DNA of 64,000 bases from Nymphaea colorata (taxonomy: Eukaryota; Streptophyta; Magnoliopsida; Nymphaeales; Nymphaeaceae): assembly GCF_008831285.2 (NCBI RefSeq), contig NC_045146.1, positions 4,350,972-4,414,971 of the forward strand, read 5' to 3'. Shown here one piece after another: positions 35,205-49,600 of this stretch. The stretch's first letter is position 1, and every line of letters starts with the position of its first letter. The notes under the pieces are model-generated. The model saw only the letters and a list, made by a program, of their open reading frames with translations. It had not been told where the DNA came from and did not search any database. The position numbers and the translations under genes are program-made.

Positions 35205-38200
35205 TCATCTGGGAGACTTAGAACAAGCACATCTTCCGCATGGAACCAGTTTTAAGAGTGACCGTGTTCTCCTTGGCCGGCTCTTGAGACGTGGGAGCTG
35301 CACACACAGGATCACAAAAAATATTAACAGCAAAGACATTACCAGAAAATAAAGGAGATAAGAATGAAGACGCTGACACTTGAATACCCAACAGTAAACT
35401 TTCCCAACTCTCAGAAAGTACGATGACGGCAGCCTGAAAGGCTGAAGCTAATACACGAAATTCATCTGCTTAAAGTCCTTGAATTCAATACGGCACATAA
35501 CTGCTGCTTCTGTGATGATTTGCCGTAAGCAGCTGTTTCGTATCAATGTGTAATCTCACTCACCAACTCGTGCTATTTAGGTCAGGGAGAGTCGGAAGAG
35601 CTCTGACAGTTCAGAAATGGGGGATTGAGCAGAATCAAGAGTAGTGAAGAATAGTACAGCTAATGGCCAAAGCACACAGGTATTCGTTCAGCTGTTCCTA
35701 AGTTCAGCAATGTTCCCATAAACAACATCTTCAAAAAGAACTGGAACGGATGTGGGCATTCCAAAAGTGGAAAAAGAAAAGTGGAAATGTTTTTATCTAA
35801 ATGCAGTTGATCGAGCAGGAGTGATGCAGTGGGGGCCTGCTAGATGGGCAGTTAAAGGCGACTGTCATGTCATGTCACTCTGTGCAGCCCATAGTTGTTG
35901 GTGAAGGTTGGAGAGGTACATCAAAGAATCTTAATTTACTGCTGCTCCTGAGAGGGTTGAGGTTCAGATTACATCTTAGGATCATTTGATCTCTCTCTCT
36001 CTATATATATATATATGTGTGTGTGTGCGTGTGTGTGTGTGTGTGTGTGCTGATCATACCATCTATGCTGTCTACAATTTTAAATTTTCTTTTAAGGATC
36101 TGACCATACACATGAACACAGAATACCCAAAGAAAAGTACAAAAATTTTAAAAAAATGATGAAAATTTGACGTTAAGCTCCAATTTTATGAGCCAATAAA
36201 ATTTAAACTGGTAATCTTAAAAACCTTATAGCAGTGGGAGACACACTATGCTCAAGGTAGGTGGAGAAAACTAAAACTGCTAATCTTAAAATCCTTTGAG
36301 CAGTGGTCGAATGGCACCTTGCTCGAAGGTAGACAACCGCTATACCAGACTCGTTATTTTTTTTGTGCAAGGTACTTAATATCATTTGTTTGGCATACTC
36401 TAATTGCCCCATTCTGTATAAAGTGCTCTTTGAAAAAACATGTTTTTATCACATTTTCCCCTTTCTGGAGACAAGGATAGCATTAAATGCAGTGTAGCAG
36501 TTTTGTAAAACTTAAGAACTATTTTTGTATTACTTGAATGGGTTTAATATTTTAGTGATAGACAAATATTAGCTTAAGATATTTTTTAGAAACTCACTGC
36601 TTTATGTTTTTATGTTCTCCAAAAAGTACGAAAATTTAGTGTCAGAACTGAAAAACATACACAATCTTGAAGGAAATATAGTTGTCATTAGAAGTTGAAA
36701 TAAAAGAAAAGTTACATTTTTTTTTACTATTGGAAATCATAAAATTTATTTATTTAAATATCATTTCAAGGAAAATCTTAACAAGGATGAATCTCACAAT
36801 ATTTTCGTATTTTTTGAAGAAACTTTTGAAAAGTATAGATAAGTATGTATCTTAGAATGAATAAAACGTAAAAATGCAATTAAAGATTAAGATTACATAA
36901 ATAAGTATAATAAAATTTCAAATTATTATTAGGTTTACCAGGAAATGTCATATTCATAGATACTGCTTATACATAACATATATTATCAAAACTTATATTT
37001 TATTTGTTGACAACCCTAATACCTTTTTCTGCTTTTACGTAAGACAGTTGATTTTTAAATCGTTATGCTGATCTACATGGAAGAAGTCAGTATTTTTCTT
37101 AATTTACAGACTTGACTGGATGACGACAGGTGGCCAGTAAAACCAATCTTATTTTGAGACAGGATTTTCAGGCCTCTTCCCCTTCTTAGGATCCACCAAC
37201 CCAGGGTGGCGAAGATGGTTGTATATACAGGAAATAAGTAAAACCAATCCTGTTTCAGGACTGGATTTTCAGGTCTCCTTTCCTCCTTAGGATACACCAA
37301 GCCAAGGGTGGGAAAGATAGTTATGAAAAAGAAAAATGAGAAGCAAGAAGGGGGAGAGAGAGAAGTGAGAGAGAAAAAAGGGCTGCAGAAACCAGTCCCA
37401 ACCATTGGGACTGGTTGAACCCATTCCCCATATATGTAGCAGCAACAGCACCCACCATAGAAGTCACTAAAACGGTTTAAACACCCACTAAAGCGGTAAG
37501 GTGTATGAATGACAAAAAGAATGCCCATGCAGATAGTAAACTGCTTGCTGGTACCTCCAATTTGAAATTCAAGTATAGAAAGCACGAAAATGTGACACTA
37601 GAGATTGTTGGTCCATCATACCTTCCTCAGTGTAACTTTAGACGCCTTCCAGCAAAGCATAACTCTTGAGCTTGGCTCCAGTCTCCTATAAGTGCAAAAG
37701 ACAAACAAGTTATGATCACCCAGATGACAAAATATAACTGAACATATCACATTCACGTCACATATACACCCTAATTGAACTACTAGTGTTGGATGGATGG
37801 TACATTATCATGGACTTGTCCATCTCAAAGCTGCATTAAGAAGAAGAATGTCTCGAAACATCTTCAGAGAAAAAAAACATGCATCAACTTTTTCTTGCGG
37901 CTAACAAAGCTATCAAAATGATTGGCTTCCTCAGTCAAACAATTGAGTTTCAGACTCCTACCTGACCAATATTAACTGCACAAGTTACCGTGTAACCATA
38001 GGGCTCCCAGTGAAGTCAAGGTTCAAACATCAAAATGTAAATTTACACAAGCTTGAACCATATTAACTGCACAAGTTACCATGTAAGTTGTAACCAACCA
38101 TCGGGCTCCCAGTGAAGTCAAGGTTCAAACATCAGAATGTATATTTGCAGAAGCTTGAACCACTAGTTTACAATATTGCTTTGGGAGCTAAAACTTATCC

Positions 38201-40458
38201 TAAGTTTAATATCTGCGCTGTTTTATTATTTTTTGAATTAATTATATGTAAAAGATAGCAAGTCCCATGTTGGTTGTGCTTCTGTGGCAGTAGAAGCCAA
38301 ATTAGCTGGCTTTCACTGATATCTAATCATACGTGATAACCACATGAAAATATATCTGAAACTTGAATAAAGCATACAACAATTTGAAATACTTACAAAT
38401 TCTCCTGTTCAAGCTTTTCAGCAATTGATATCCCTTCACACCTAGACCGTCCACCATGTTGAGTAGATTCTGCCTGTTGGATCACATGAGCAAGAGAGAC
38501 TTTTCCCTTGACCAAACTCTTTCTCAGCGAATGGTCCCTTGATTTCACTTTTCTTGCGTGAACAGAAACTGATGAAGATTGATGACGGTCAGCTGCTTCC
38601 TCTACCCAAGCACTTTCCATATTGTTCTCATCCAGAACATTACTTTTCAACTGAATAGGAGATGCTGTTATTTCAACGATTTCGTTTTTGGTTGTCTCTT
38701 GAGAGTTGGGGTGCAGTTTTCTTCCCTGAGAGGAGCTGCCAACTTTTGTATTTGTACTCTTTGAAGACCTCCTGCCATCACTTTGACCTGCTTTTGGAAC
38801 TTTATTATGGGCTCTTAATTTCTGGTCAGATATTCTGTGTGATGTATCATTCTCAGCTATTACGGCAAGTGAAGACTGAACATCACCTTTTTTTTCTTTT
38901 GTTTCATGCAAAAATTCAACTTCGACAGAGAAATGGAGAACAGCGTGAAATGCTTGTGAAATGCAAGCTTTGAACTTTTCTGCCTTGGCTTTGTTAGAAT
39001 GTGAGGTGAACAGCAGCTTCACAGTTGGAGCTGCAAAATAAAATTCAACGTCATGTTCACTTCAGCAAAAAGAAAGTAATCATAAAGTAAAATAGCTAGC
39101 GGGCAATAACTATTATGTTAATGCCTAGAATTGACTCAAATATGCATGAAACCAACTGGTATTGTGGCCATTAATGCATTGATAAATCAGTTTACTCTCA
39201 TAAGAATACAGCACCAACTCTCTAAAGTATTATAGCCAAGGGTTTCGAGGTCCATCTTGCAGAAAGTGAAACAGGAGTTTTTCCAAATTTGAGGTTGCAT
39301 GAGCCCATTCATTCAAAGCATAGCCAGAAATATGGTTCTGGGGTTTTTAGTGGCCTTTTAGGTATTTTTCAGCAAAATTGTTGTTCTCAGAAAAATCTTG
39401 AAAAAATCTTCACAAATTTTTTAAAAATGAAAAAAAAATCCCCAAAAATTCGGTAAAAATAACAAAATGAAAACTAATAAGAAGACAGAAAAACTAGTTG
39501 AAATGATAAAATAATGTCTTAATGATGATAAGAATGATGACAAATAAAATAATTTAAGTTTAAAGGTGAATCCATGACGTTATTAATCTTAAAGAAGAGA
39601 ACAACGAAGAAAGGGAGAAACGTGAGAAAAACGGGATAAATATATTTCTTCACATTTTATTCAAAAAAAACTTTTTTTTGTTTTTTCATTTTTCTCATTT
39701 TGTTGTTTTACTGCGATATTTTCAAAAATGTTGGCAATGTTTATGGCTATGATTCGAACATATACTTTGGATTGGTCAAATCACATTCCATGCCAAACAA
39801 ACGACCTGACATCTACAAAGCCTTCAACCGCAAAGATGTCAAAGTTACGATTATCTACACAACAAATAGAAACTCCATTACCTACTCACAGGATTCATAA
39901 GCCAGGCTAGCATACCAGTGCCCATGTGACAACAAAACTGACACCAGACTGCATATCTTGTAAAATATTTTGATATGTTCCAAAATACATGAGACATCAT
40001 AGAATACATAATTCAGGCCAGCATACCAGTGCAAACATGATGACACCAAAAATTCTGTAAAGTATTTCAATATTATTATATCTTTTGCATTTGTGCTCAT
40101 TCAATTTTGCTGGCTGTTGCTGTTGATTCCTAGTTTTTTACATTAGCATTGTAGACAAATTTGATTTGTAACTCGCTCGAGCCAACTCAAGCTGGATACT
40201 TAGTAAGTCAGGGAAACAAGTGGCTCATTAGTCACCTAAAAATTATCTGAGTTATAAATGTTATTTGAAAGGTTCAATTGGATTATGTCATGCTTACCAC
40301 CGCCACCTATGATTACAATTTCAAATTAAAACAAAAAAAAATAAAACCTATCTTTTCCTAACCCTACACCCTTATTTACTCTTATTACATATCCTTTCCC
40401 ATGCCAGTGAAGAAATGACCTCGAAGGTATGCACATTCTATATCAATTCAGAAATCCA

Positions 40459-40506
<48 letters not shown>

Positions 40507-40715
40507 TTTTTTGTAACATCCTTTTTTGTTTTTGATGAGCTTTCCTTAATCCTGTCTAAAAGAAGAGTTTTTCTTGATGATTTATGAAATTGGTTTCATT
40601 TTTCTGGGGATTGGTTGTTTTCTATGACATATGGGTACAGGTGCTGGTATGGACCAATTTCAAAGAACTTGAGTACAGGGGTACGGCCTTATATATTTAT
40701 AGCTGAAGAGAGATC

Positions 40716-40790
<75 letters not shown>

Positions 40791-43159
40791 TTAAAAAAAG
40801 AAAATCCTAATTTTCAGACATAAATGGACTTGGTCAACATTTACTGAGTCAAGAAAAGGCGAATACGGTCCCAGCTACGTTGACCATACTTGGTATGGTT
40901 TTAACTACACTGAGGATGTACTCATGGGTTGTCGTACCCGTACTGGTACCTTACCCACATGGTAAAGCAGTACCCATGTGACATAGGTTGTCATTTTCTC
41001 GATTTGGGCTCTTAACTTCTTTTATACATCTATCGGAAAGAGCTCAACTCCTCTTCATATTTTCCCAATATATTGATGGGATATTTGGGGATGAGTGCCC
41101 CATTTTTCTTGAATGTTCTAATATTATTTGAGATTCTTTCCTCTCTATCTCACACACACACATAAACATAAAGACAACAATCCACTCCAAAATCTATTAG
41201 CAGCTCAATTAGGGCCTTTAAGGATTTATGGATTCTAATGGTAGATGGAACCCAAAGAGATTGCCATATCAGGATAAACAGTACAAAGCTCGATGTCTAC
41301 CAAGAATCCCAACCCTTAGGCCTCTCTAGGGGAACAAGTTGAAGGATTACCATTAGCTCAGGGAACAAGTTTTGATTCTACAGATTTTGGGTTTAAGGAT
41401 GGGAACTATCTAGTTTTTATGTGATAATGTTGAAGTAATATTTTATTAAGGAACTTTTTATGTAAGTTATACAAAAACCTTGACTTGCATGCAAACTTGA
41501 CTAATCCAAGTCAGTGGATTGGCATGCACCTGGTCCAAGACCAACTGCCAAACATGCCAACCACGATGGGCAAACTTTACATATTTTCAGAGATGTTATA
41601 TGTACATTATAAATTTATGCAAGCAAGAGAAAGAGAGGGCGAGAGAGAGAGAGAAATTGGCACAAAGGATAAACATTCTTCTGAGCAGTGAACTGTGAAA
41701 CTAAGTTTGAAGTCAGTGTGTGGAACCCAAGGAACAGTAGCCTGTAACAAGATCAAATATTTGCAGTTCATACTAATGGCTTATTTTGCTATGGACTGTA
41801 ATAACTATGAGTCTGCTAAATAAACATGATTAAACGCTTCTCTCAGTATGAACTCAATGATGTAATGATGGTTACTTATATCCCTTTGAATAGTAAAGTG
41901 TTGAGTGTTCCATCATTAATGCATAAGGAAGCAAAGAATACACATAGCTGTGTCAAACAAGTTTACATGGTATTGACATAAATACTTTACCATAAATATG
42001 CATTTATTTTGCAGACAAAGAAAGAGAGAAAGCCAAATCTGGGAGGAAAAGTTGATCCCAAATCTGACTAGAGGAAGAGGCTAAGATTTGTATGCACAAT
42101 GCAACCAGCTGGACGTGGTTACAGATTATATAACATGCCACAACCAAGAAGAAAGAAAAAAAAGATCAATGCATGATACAAGTTATGGGAGATTGATGCA
42201 GTGCTTAGAGTTCCTCCTGTTTTAGATACAATATTTTAGATAGCATATTTTAGATAAAATATTTTGGATATTTTGGGCAAGAAAATATCCTCCTGTTTCG
42301 GTGAAAGAGAGACTCGTTACTTTAGGCAGAGTCTTGCCCTCCTCTATAATTTATCAAGTGAGAGAGACAGAGAGAGACTCCTTACTTGGAGCAAACTTCT
42401 CTGTTTTTCTTTCCCTTATTTTGTTTCTTTAAAGGTTGTCTGATTCCCGTTCCTGGAGCGCCAACAGGATATGCCATTCTTGGTATTCCAGAAATAGCAC
42501 TGCATGTCACAGAGTGCTTTTGGTCTGTGTTTGTGTGCAGCAAAATGGACACCACTATTTTACACTAGAGGTGTCCATTCCTTGGCGTTCTACCATTTTT
42601 ACTGAATGTACATAAAGTTAAAATGGGATACGGGGTTCAAAGCAAAATGTTGTAGTCATGTTCACTGTTTGTGGGGGCATGGACCCGACATGCTATGCAG
42701 CACGTGGCAGAAATACCTCGTTCAGAGAATATGGAGAGACACATTCACGGAACATGACATTCCAGCATTAGAAATTATAGAAATTTATTTACATTGTTGT
42801 TTTATTGGATAAGGAGCCTGTGCAAGGTGAATCTGTCGATTCAGGCTAATTCTCTACTGGATCAGCCAATTTCTTAAAGGTCATGCATACTCTTCTGCAT
42901 TGTTTCCACCTGGGGCTCACAACGCATATTCACAGATTCAAGCTGACACAACCTGATAATGTACTGTATCCTTGTTAGCTTGTTCTGGTACCTAATGCAA
43001 CAAAATTATTGTGTACAAGCACATAACAAAAACAGCAAGCTCATGCAACCAAGTTCAACACAAGCAAGAACCAGAGTTCCTATTAGTCTTAAGCCATAAG
43101 CAATGTCACATGGGTCCCGTGCAACATGGCAATGTTGAACGTGTTTAAGGATGTGAGGA

Positions 43160-43206
<47 letters not shown>

Positions 43207-46200
43207 GTTTTCTTTTGATTTGGTTCCATGAATCAGATTGAAGTTCAAAGGGGGTTGAGGGCATCCGGAACAAGGCAAATGAGAGGTCAGAAGTTTGCCC
43301 TGAGGGAATGAATAGAACAGAGCTTCACCAAAGTTGAAGGGATTACCAGTGCCAACATTAACTGAAATCAGCTGTCCTTCACGATCCAAAAACTGTTTCA
43401 GGGTATTGGATTGTATCTTTTCCAGCACATTTGCCCATATCTCTTCCATATCTTTATGACTTAAACCTGGAATCTGTCCTGCACTTTCTTTAGTGGTGTC
43501 AAAAATGACCAAACTCTTGGACCATTTCTACTGAAAAGAAAACAATACAGTAACTGGAAAACTTCTTACCTACACCATGATCATCACTGGTACTCGCGAC
43601 ATGGAGGTTAGACCTCCTATTTTTAGATAACTCAAGATGAATGCTGGTTCGGGTCCTTGACTCATCCCTACTGCTAGGTCTAAGAGGACTATGATTGAAA
43701 CTCGTGTCTGCAGAAGAACTTGGAACAATGTATTGCTGCTCTGGAGCAAGCTGAAGGAGAGCGGCTGTCAACCATGTTAATCTGTCATTTGACATCCTTA
43801 GTTGCTTCTCTGCTTCAGAAAGTGTCTTAAGAGCCTGCCTCAGTCTCTCCATTTCTTCTTTAGATACTACAAAAAAGCAAAATTCACTTGTCACAGGAAT
43901 TCTGGGCTGAAAGGTGCAAGATGGAAGATAAGACAATGAAATGGAAGATAAATTGGAAACATAAGCTATGAAAAGGGCAGAAGAAAGTGCTCCCCGGAAG
44001 GTTATATTTAGCTAACAACAAATAATCTCCCTGGAAACATTTTGGACAATTCGAAAGTGAAACTTCTTACATCCAATGAATCAAAAATCGGCTGGATGTC
44101 ATTGAACCAATCAATCACTTTTAAGAGCATTGCCAGCACAGGTATATAGGGTTTGTTTCACATAAAGTTAATGATGATTTCTTCACGAACTTAACATGAC
44201 AGCTATTGGTGCTTCGGATTTCACTAAAATAGTTCATTTGCACATCTCAGTAGCTTTGGCTTCTAAGTAGTTAATGACTATATTATCGTCAACTACTATC
44301 CTATCCATAACACATGTTTTAATCTGATGGATTAATGGGTATAACTTATTTTTAATGTCATTTCAGAACAGCATTTGCTTCAAATCTATGACCTCCACAG
44401 TTAATAACCTGTTTTGGGTTTTGAACACACAGTAAGTTGTTTCTTCCTTTCAAAGAAACCTTAACATCCACTGGATAGTGAATAGAGACCGCATTTCCTT
44501 TCTAAACAAGAGAGGGAGAAAGAGAGAGAGAGAGAGAGAGAGGCAAACTGTCGAGCTATATGACATAAATATGTACTGAGCATATGATTGCAAGTATAAG
44601 AACTTTTAGAATATAAATAAAAGGTACTGATATACACTTATCCACACATACATCAAGGAAAATATGTGGCCCATGGCCCCATATACATATCAAGCCAGCA
44701 TGCAAGTTATGCTTGTCATTGTATATGTGCATGCAGGTTCTACACCTGCATGTGTGCAAGTGTGTGTCTGTGGATGGGCACGTGTGTTTCCGATGCAAGC
44801 TTGCGGGAAGGTTAGGCCGTCCAACCTTTATTAATGAGGAAAATGTGCAAAAAGAGAGAATACTGTACGGGAAATCAAAACCAGTACCTGCTCAATTACC
44901 ACCTAATGCTCCATAAAATAGGGAGCAAAAGGCCGATACACAAAATTGCAAAAAGCTTAAAGGTAAGAACAGTTTGCTGTCTGTGGGCAGGCGTGTGTGT
45001 TTCTGTACAAGGTTATTATGACTGACCTTTTTCTGCTAGATGTAGTGCGCCAATTTCATCATTTTACACATAAAAGGGCTCTTTATTTTCCATTTTATCA
45101 GGAAAAAGTGTCGTTATTTTCCACCATGTTCTGCTGTTATTGTGGTGATCCCTAAAGCTATTTTGCACTAAGATCACAAAAGATTTCTCATTTCTCATAC
45201 AATAAGGGATGTCTTAACTTGTTCTATGAGTTATCTTTCGCTCCACTACTGTGCTACTTCACCCAGTAGATCATTGCATTGTTCAAACCATAGTTTCCAG
45301 AATGGGAATCAGAAACAGGAAGCAATATGGGGACTGCTTTTGCAAAGCAATCAATTCAAATTGTTGAATGGCCCAGAAAATAGAAAACAAGTAGCAAGCA
45401 ATATGAAGAAGCATTTTAGGAAGTGATATATGTTGGACATGTAAAATTCTAATAAATCGATATGCATGTGTAAAACTTTATAAAACAAATAACACAATGT
45501 AAGAACTCAGATCCAATATCAGTCTACAGAAAATGACATCGGAATCAGGATTGACATGACCAGGAATCAGCCTCAGTTTTGCGAATCAGGATTCTTGACG
45601 GATTTGGTTTCCAATTTTTAGTATTTATTTTCCTACTTATTGTAATTGATTTTGGTAAATATGGTTCCGATTATCAAGCAACGTTATTCCATCAATATTG
45701 GTCCTCTTGATCCAAATCCCCTATTTGTTGAACCTTTTCTTTAAACCCTTTCATCTTCTGGTTCTTGAGAACTTTTGGTTTTCTTCCCAGATTTCTCCTT
45801 GTTTATTTTTACCTCGCCCCACTTCTCCTTGCTTTTGTTTCTTCTTGATCAACCTCTCTTCTTTGTAAATTTCACCCATCTTAAATTTAACCATTTTGAG
45901 GAGGGAATCCACTTATGATCGAAAAAAAAATCAGAATTGATCAGATCTATGGTTCAGCCATCTCATTATACCTTCAGCAAAGGAAAAGAAAAAAAAAATG
46001 CCAGCTATTGCATTTGCGCTGTCCTACATAATATATGGGTGTACCAAGATCATGCAAAGTAACAGCTTTATTATGCTTTTCAACTTCCAAAAACCACTTC
46101 AATATTCAGCCTAAAACAACTGATTATAAATCATCTGTAGTAAATTAGTTTTGCAGAAAAAATATACCTAAGAGGTAAACTTTTTCTCATGAAGGTTCAG

Positions 46201-46626
46201 CACGGCATTGAAAAGGTGCTTTACTACATTAACATTAAAAAAAAAAAACCAACACTCCATAAATAATCATGATAAAACCTAAAAATCTGCCACAAACTCA
46301 CATGTTGGACGTCGAAAAAACTTTCTTCTTAATCTTTCTCTAGTAAACACATAACTACCAGCAAGAATATCAGTGATTATTGTGGCAAGCTGTGACATCA
46401 AAGCCAATGGCTCAACACCGGCTTCCATAATCTCTCTCAATGTCTTCACTGTGCTCACAGTGTCAGCTGACAATGCTAAGTCGAGAAGATCAACCAGCTT
46501 ATCATCTGACACCAACCCAACCTTAAAGTAGAAGAAAATGGAAGTTAGAATAAGAAAAGATATCATTGTCAATTCTAAAACCTACATATACTGAGTCTTC
46601 AAATATTTTATGTATATGCATGTGTA

Positions 46627-46667
<41 letters not shown>

Positions 46668-49600
46668 CATAAAATCTATATATAACCCTTCTATGTTTAA
46701 GTTAAAAGTTCAAACCTGTTTAGGTTACCAATTCCTCTTCAGGTAATGGCATTTCACCAATTAATTTCTCCTTATGTAGCAACACAAGTTGACAGGCCAA
46801 AATCACAAAATTGCTGGGTCATCTTTTAAAAAATTTGCCTCCCAATCTTTTTCAAGAAAAGCATGTAGACCACCTAAATATACTACGTGTATAAATTTCA
46901 AACATACTCTCACTCTCACTGGAATTAGAACTTAAATACAATTTCGCCCCGAGTCAGAATCGGGATGGGAAGCAATACAGGAACTGGAACTGGAAGCAGA
47001 GTTTTTGGAATTATTGGAAGATCCAAGAAATGGAAAACCAAGTAGGACGTAACTATCGTGAACTGTCTGGAAAGTGATACGGTGGACATTATATAATAGT
47101 AATACTAATGCTAATCAGTATATAATATATTGCTAAAATCCTCAAAAATAAAAAAATACAATGTTTGAAAGTTGAAACAATCTCCAATGTCAATTAAAGT
47201 AAAACAACATGCAATCATGATTCTCATAACTGGGAAACATGCTTGTGCTTGGGAATTGGGATTATGGATGCATTCCACTTTTGAGTCCTGGAAATTAGGA
47301 TTCCCACTTACTCCAAGTGATCCTGCTAAATACAAGTTGAACATCTTAACCATAAATGGAAATAGTGTAAAACTAGACTTAACTCTATAGATTACACTAC
47401 AAATACATACTCATATCTGTGCAAGCACAAGAACTTAGAAAGCAGATGCTATTTATGCCCTTCCTTTTATGGATGCTCGAGAACAAGCACAGACAAAGTA
47501 AAGCTATAATAGGACCTATAAAATCATAGTCTAACATAGCAATGCACTGCAAAAAAATTGTCCATGTCAGAAGATCAGATGGCCAACTAGGTGAAACAAG
47601 TACTTACAAGTTCCTGAACAAGAGAAACTGATATTCTTTGGCCCAGCAAACTTAATTGTTCTAAGGTCATTTCAGCATCTCTAAGCGATCCATCAGATCT
47701 TGTTGCTATGAGTTTCACTGCATCTCTTTCTATTTCAATATTTTCCTGAGTTGCAATAAAATGCAAAGTGGAAATAATATCTGCATCTCTCAATTTTGGG
47801 AAAAAGAATTTCTGGCATCTCGATATGATCATATGAGGCAAATGGTCAATATTTGTACTGATAAGGATAAAAACTATGCGCCGAGGAGCACGATCAATAA
47901 TCTTTGAGATTGCACTCCAGGAATCAGAGGGCAAACTGTCACAGTCATCGATTATAAAGACTCGGTAGAGAGAAGATTTTTTAGATAACACCATATCCTC
48001 AAAGTGCTCCATAACATTTTCAAAGTCAAGACTACCAACTGGACCTACCTCATGCACGCTAGAGCTCTTTCCTAATTCATGAGCAATGCATGAATTGCAG
48101 GAACCACAAGGTCTGGGGTATTCCAGAGACTGGCAATTCAGAGCTCGTGCAAAGACTCGTGCACATGAAGTTTTACCTGTTCCATGTGGACCATAAAATA
48201 TATAAAGAAGCCCAACCTTTTTTTGTGCAATTGCATTTGAAAGAGCCTGTGAAACCAAGTTCTGTCCCACCAAATCCATGAAACTTTTTGGTACATATTT
48301 CTGTGTCAAGCTCCTATGCCTTTCACCAGGTATCAACTCGCCAGATTGAAGATACTGCCTGAATGTCTGCTGATCACCAGACCTTCCTTCAGAAACAAGG
48401 TCAGAATCTCTATCTTGCTTCAACCTCTGATTGCCATAGATACCCAGTTCCCCTGAGTAATCCCGAACCCAAGCAGCACTTTGGCTACTTGCTTGGGAGC
48501 CTGATGGCTCATTTAAGAGTGGCAGAACCTCAGAGTCAGATCTTGCAGATGAATCTGACTGGTTGGACGTGGCAAGCATATCTGGAGAAGCCGGCACTTG
48601 AGAACTAGGCCCTTCAGCTTTCCTTAACCTAGAGTCTGACAATCCACATGAAAAACTTCGTCCTGCCATGTCAAGAAATGTTTTTCCCCTGTGATGTATC
48701 CTAGACCAGTTCCATGGAATTCCACACCCATTCCGTGGAGCATGGGTAAGCTCAGTTTCATCATTTTCTTCATAACCTGAAATTCCATTCCACTCAGACC
48801 GATACTTTGCATGAGCAGCTGCATTAGCTAGTGAATCTGAAACTAAAGACAACTCATTATGACCTCCACCCACTCTGGAACCTGGTAGTGCACGAGATAT
48901 CCTTGCACTTTTCAACTTGCGCTTTTTGAATGCACCGAACTCTGCACCTAAATTTGATCGATCTATGTTGTCACTCCCCCTTCCACTTGTTCCTGGTCTC
49001 TGAATGACCATTTTATGCCTGCTATGAAGGTGAGACTGAGAAGGTCCTACGTCTTCACCATCTAAGTATATCTCTTTCACTTGTTCTAAAATGCTTTTCT
49101 CATGGTGACTTTGGCTGTGGGAATCCTTAATCACGAGCTTTCTGCCTTTAGAAACAGTCTTCCGTTTCCCCAAATCAGGATGCAAATGACTATAATCAGC
49201 CAATGCAGAAGATCTTTCTTCAACCTTGGATGTACCTGTAGCACCTGCCAAGTTTCGCATCTCAACATTGGCTTCTCTACCTTTCGGTGCAGAGGCTTCA
49301 CCCTTACCTTTTCCAACTTTCTTCATTCTCCCTTGAATATTTTGATAGACTACAACCCCGCTTCCATCATTCTCCTTTCCTACTTCTAAACAATTTTTGC
49401 TTTCCCTTTCCACTACCCTTGATGCTTCAAAACTTGCAAGAAGTGGTGAACTGGAAAACCCTGTTCTTGATTCAATTGTATGATCCGGTCCAACAGACCT
49501 GCGGCCAGCTTGTATTGCTCCCTTTTCAAGCCTCTTTGCTAAAGAATCTGCAATAGGAGAATGCCAAGATGGGCTGGTTGAAGGGTCCCTTAGTGACCTA

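Larger units (their letters stand above)
39031..43346 (-). other. Intron 4 of the STICHEL-like gene
   Basis: 4.3 kb of AT-rich sequence. It holds the source of the 31.5-32.4 kb duplicate (39031-40000), (TC)n(AC)n at 40461-40506, a long (AT)n at about 40718-40789 and a (TC)n run at 43161-43203. No second gene was seen inside it. The 42180-42460 stretch (repeated ATATTTTAGATA, then CTCCTCTATAAT) could be an LTR remnant, but this is unproven. Confidence 0.7.

Noticed and set aside
37073-37585. 170-codon minus-strand frame with an internal repeat
   Set aside because: It lies in intron 6 of the STICHEL-like gene, and the repeat is the 101-bp DNA duplication. Composition is Phe/Cys-rich and non-coding in look.
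42180-42460. Solo LTR in intron 4 of the STICHEL-like gene
   Set aside because: Suggestive TATA-like and repeated ATTTTAGATA words, but no paired copy, no defined TG...CA ends and no target duplication were seen.
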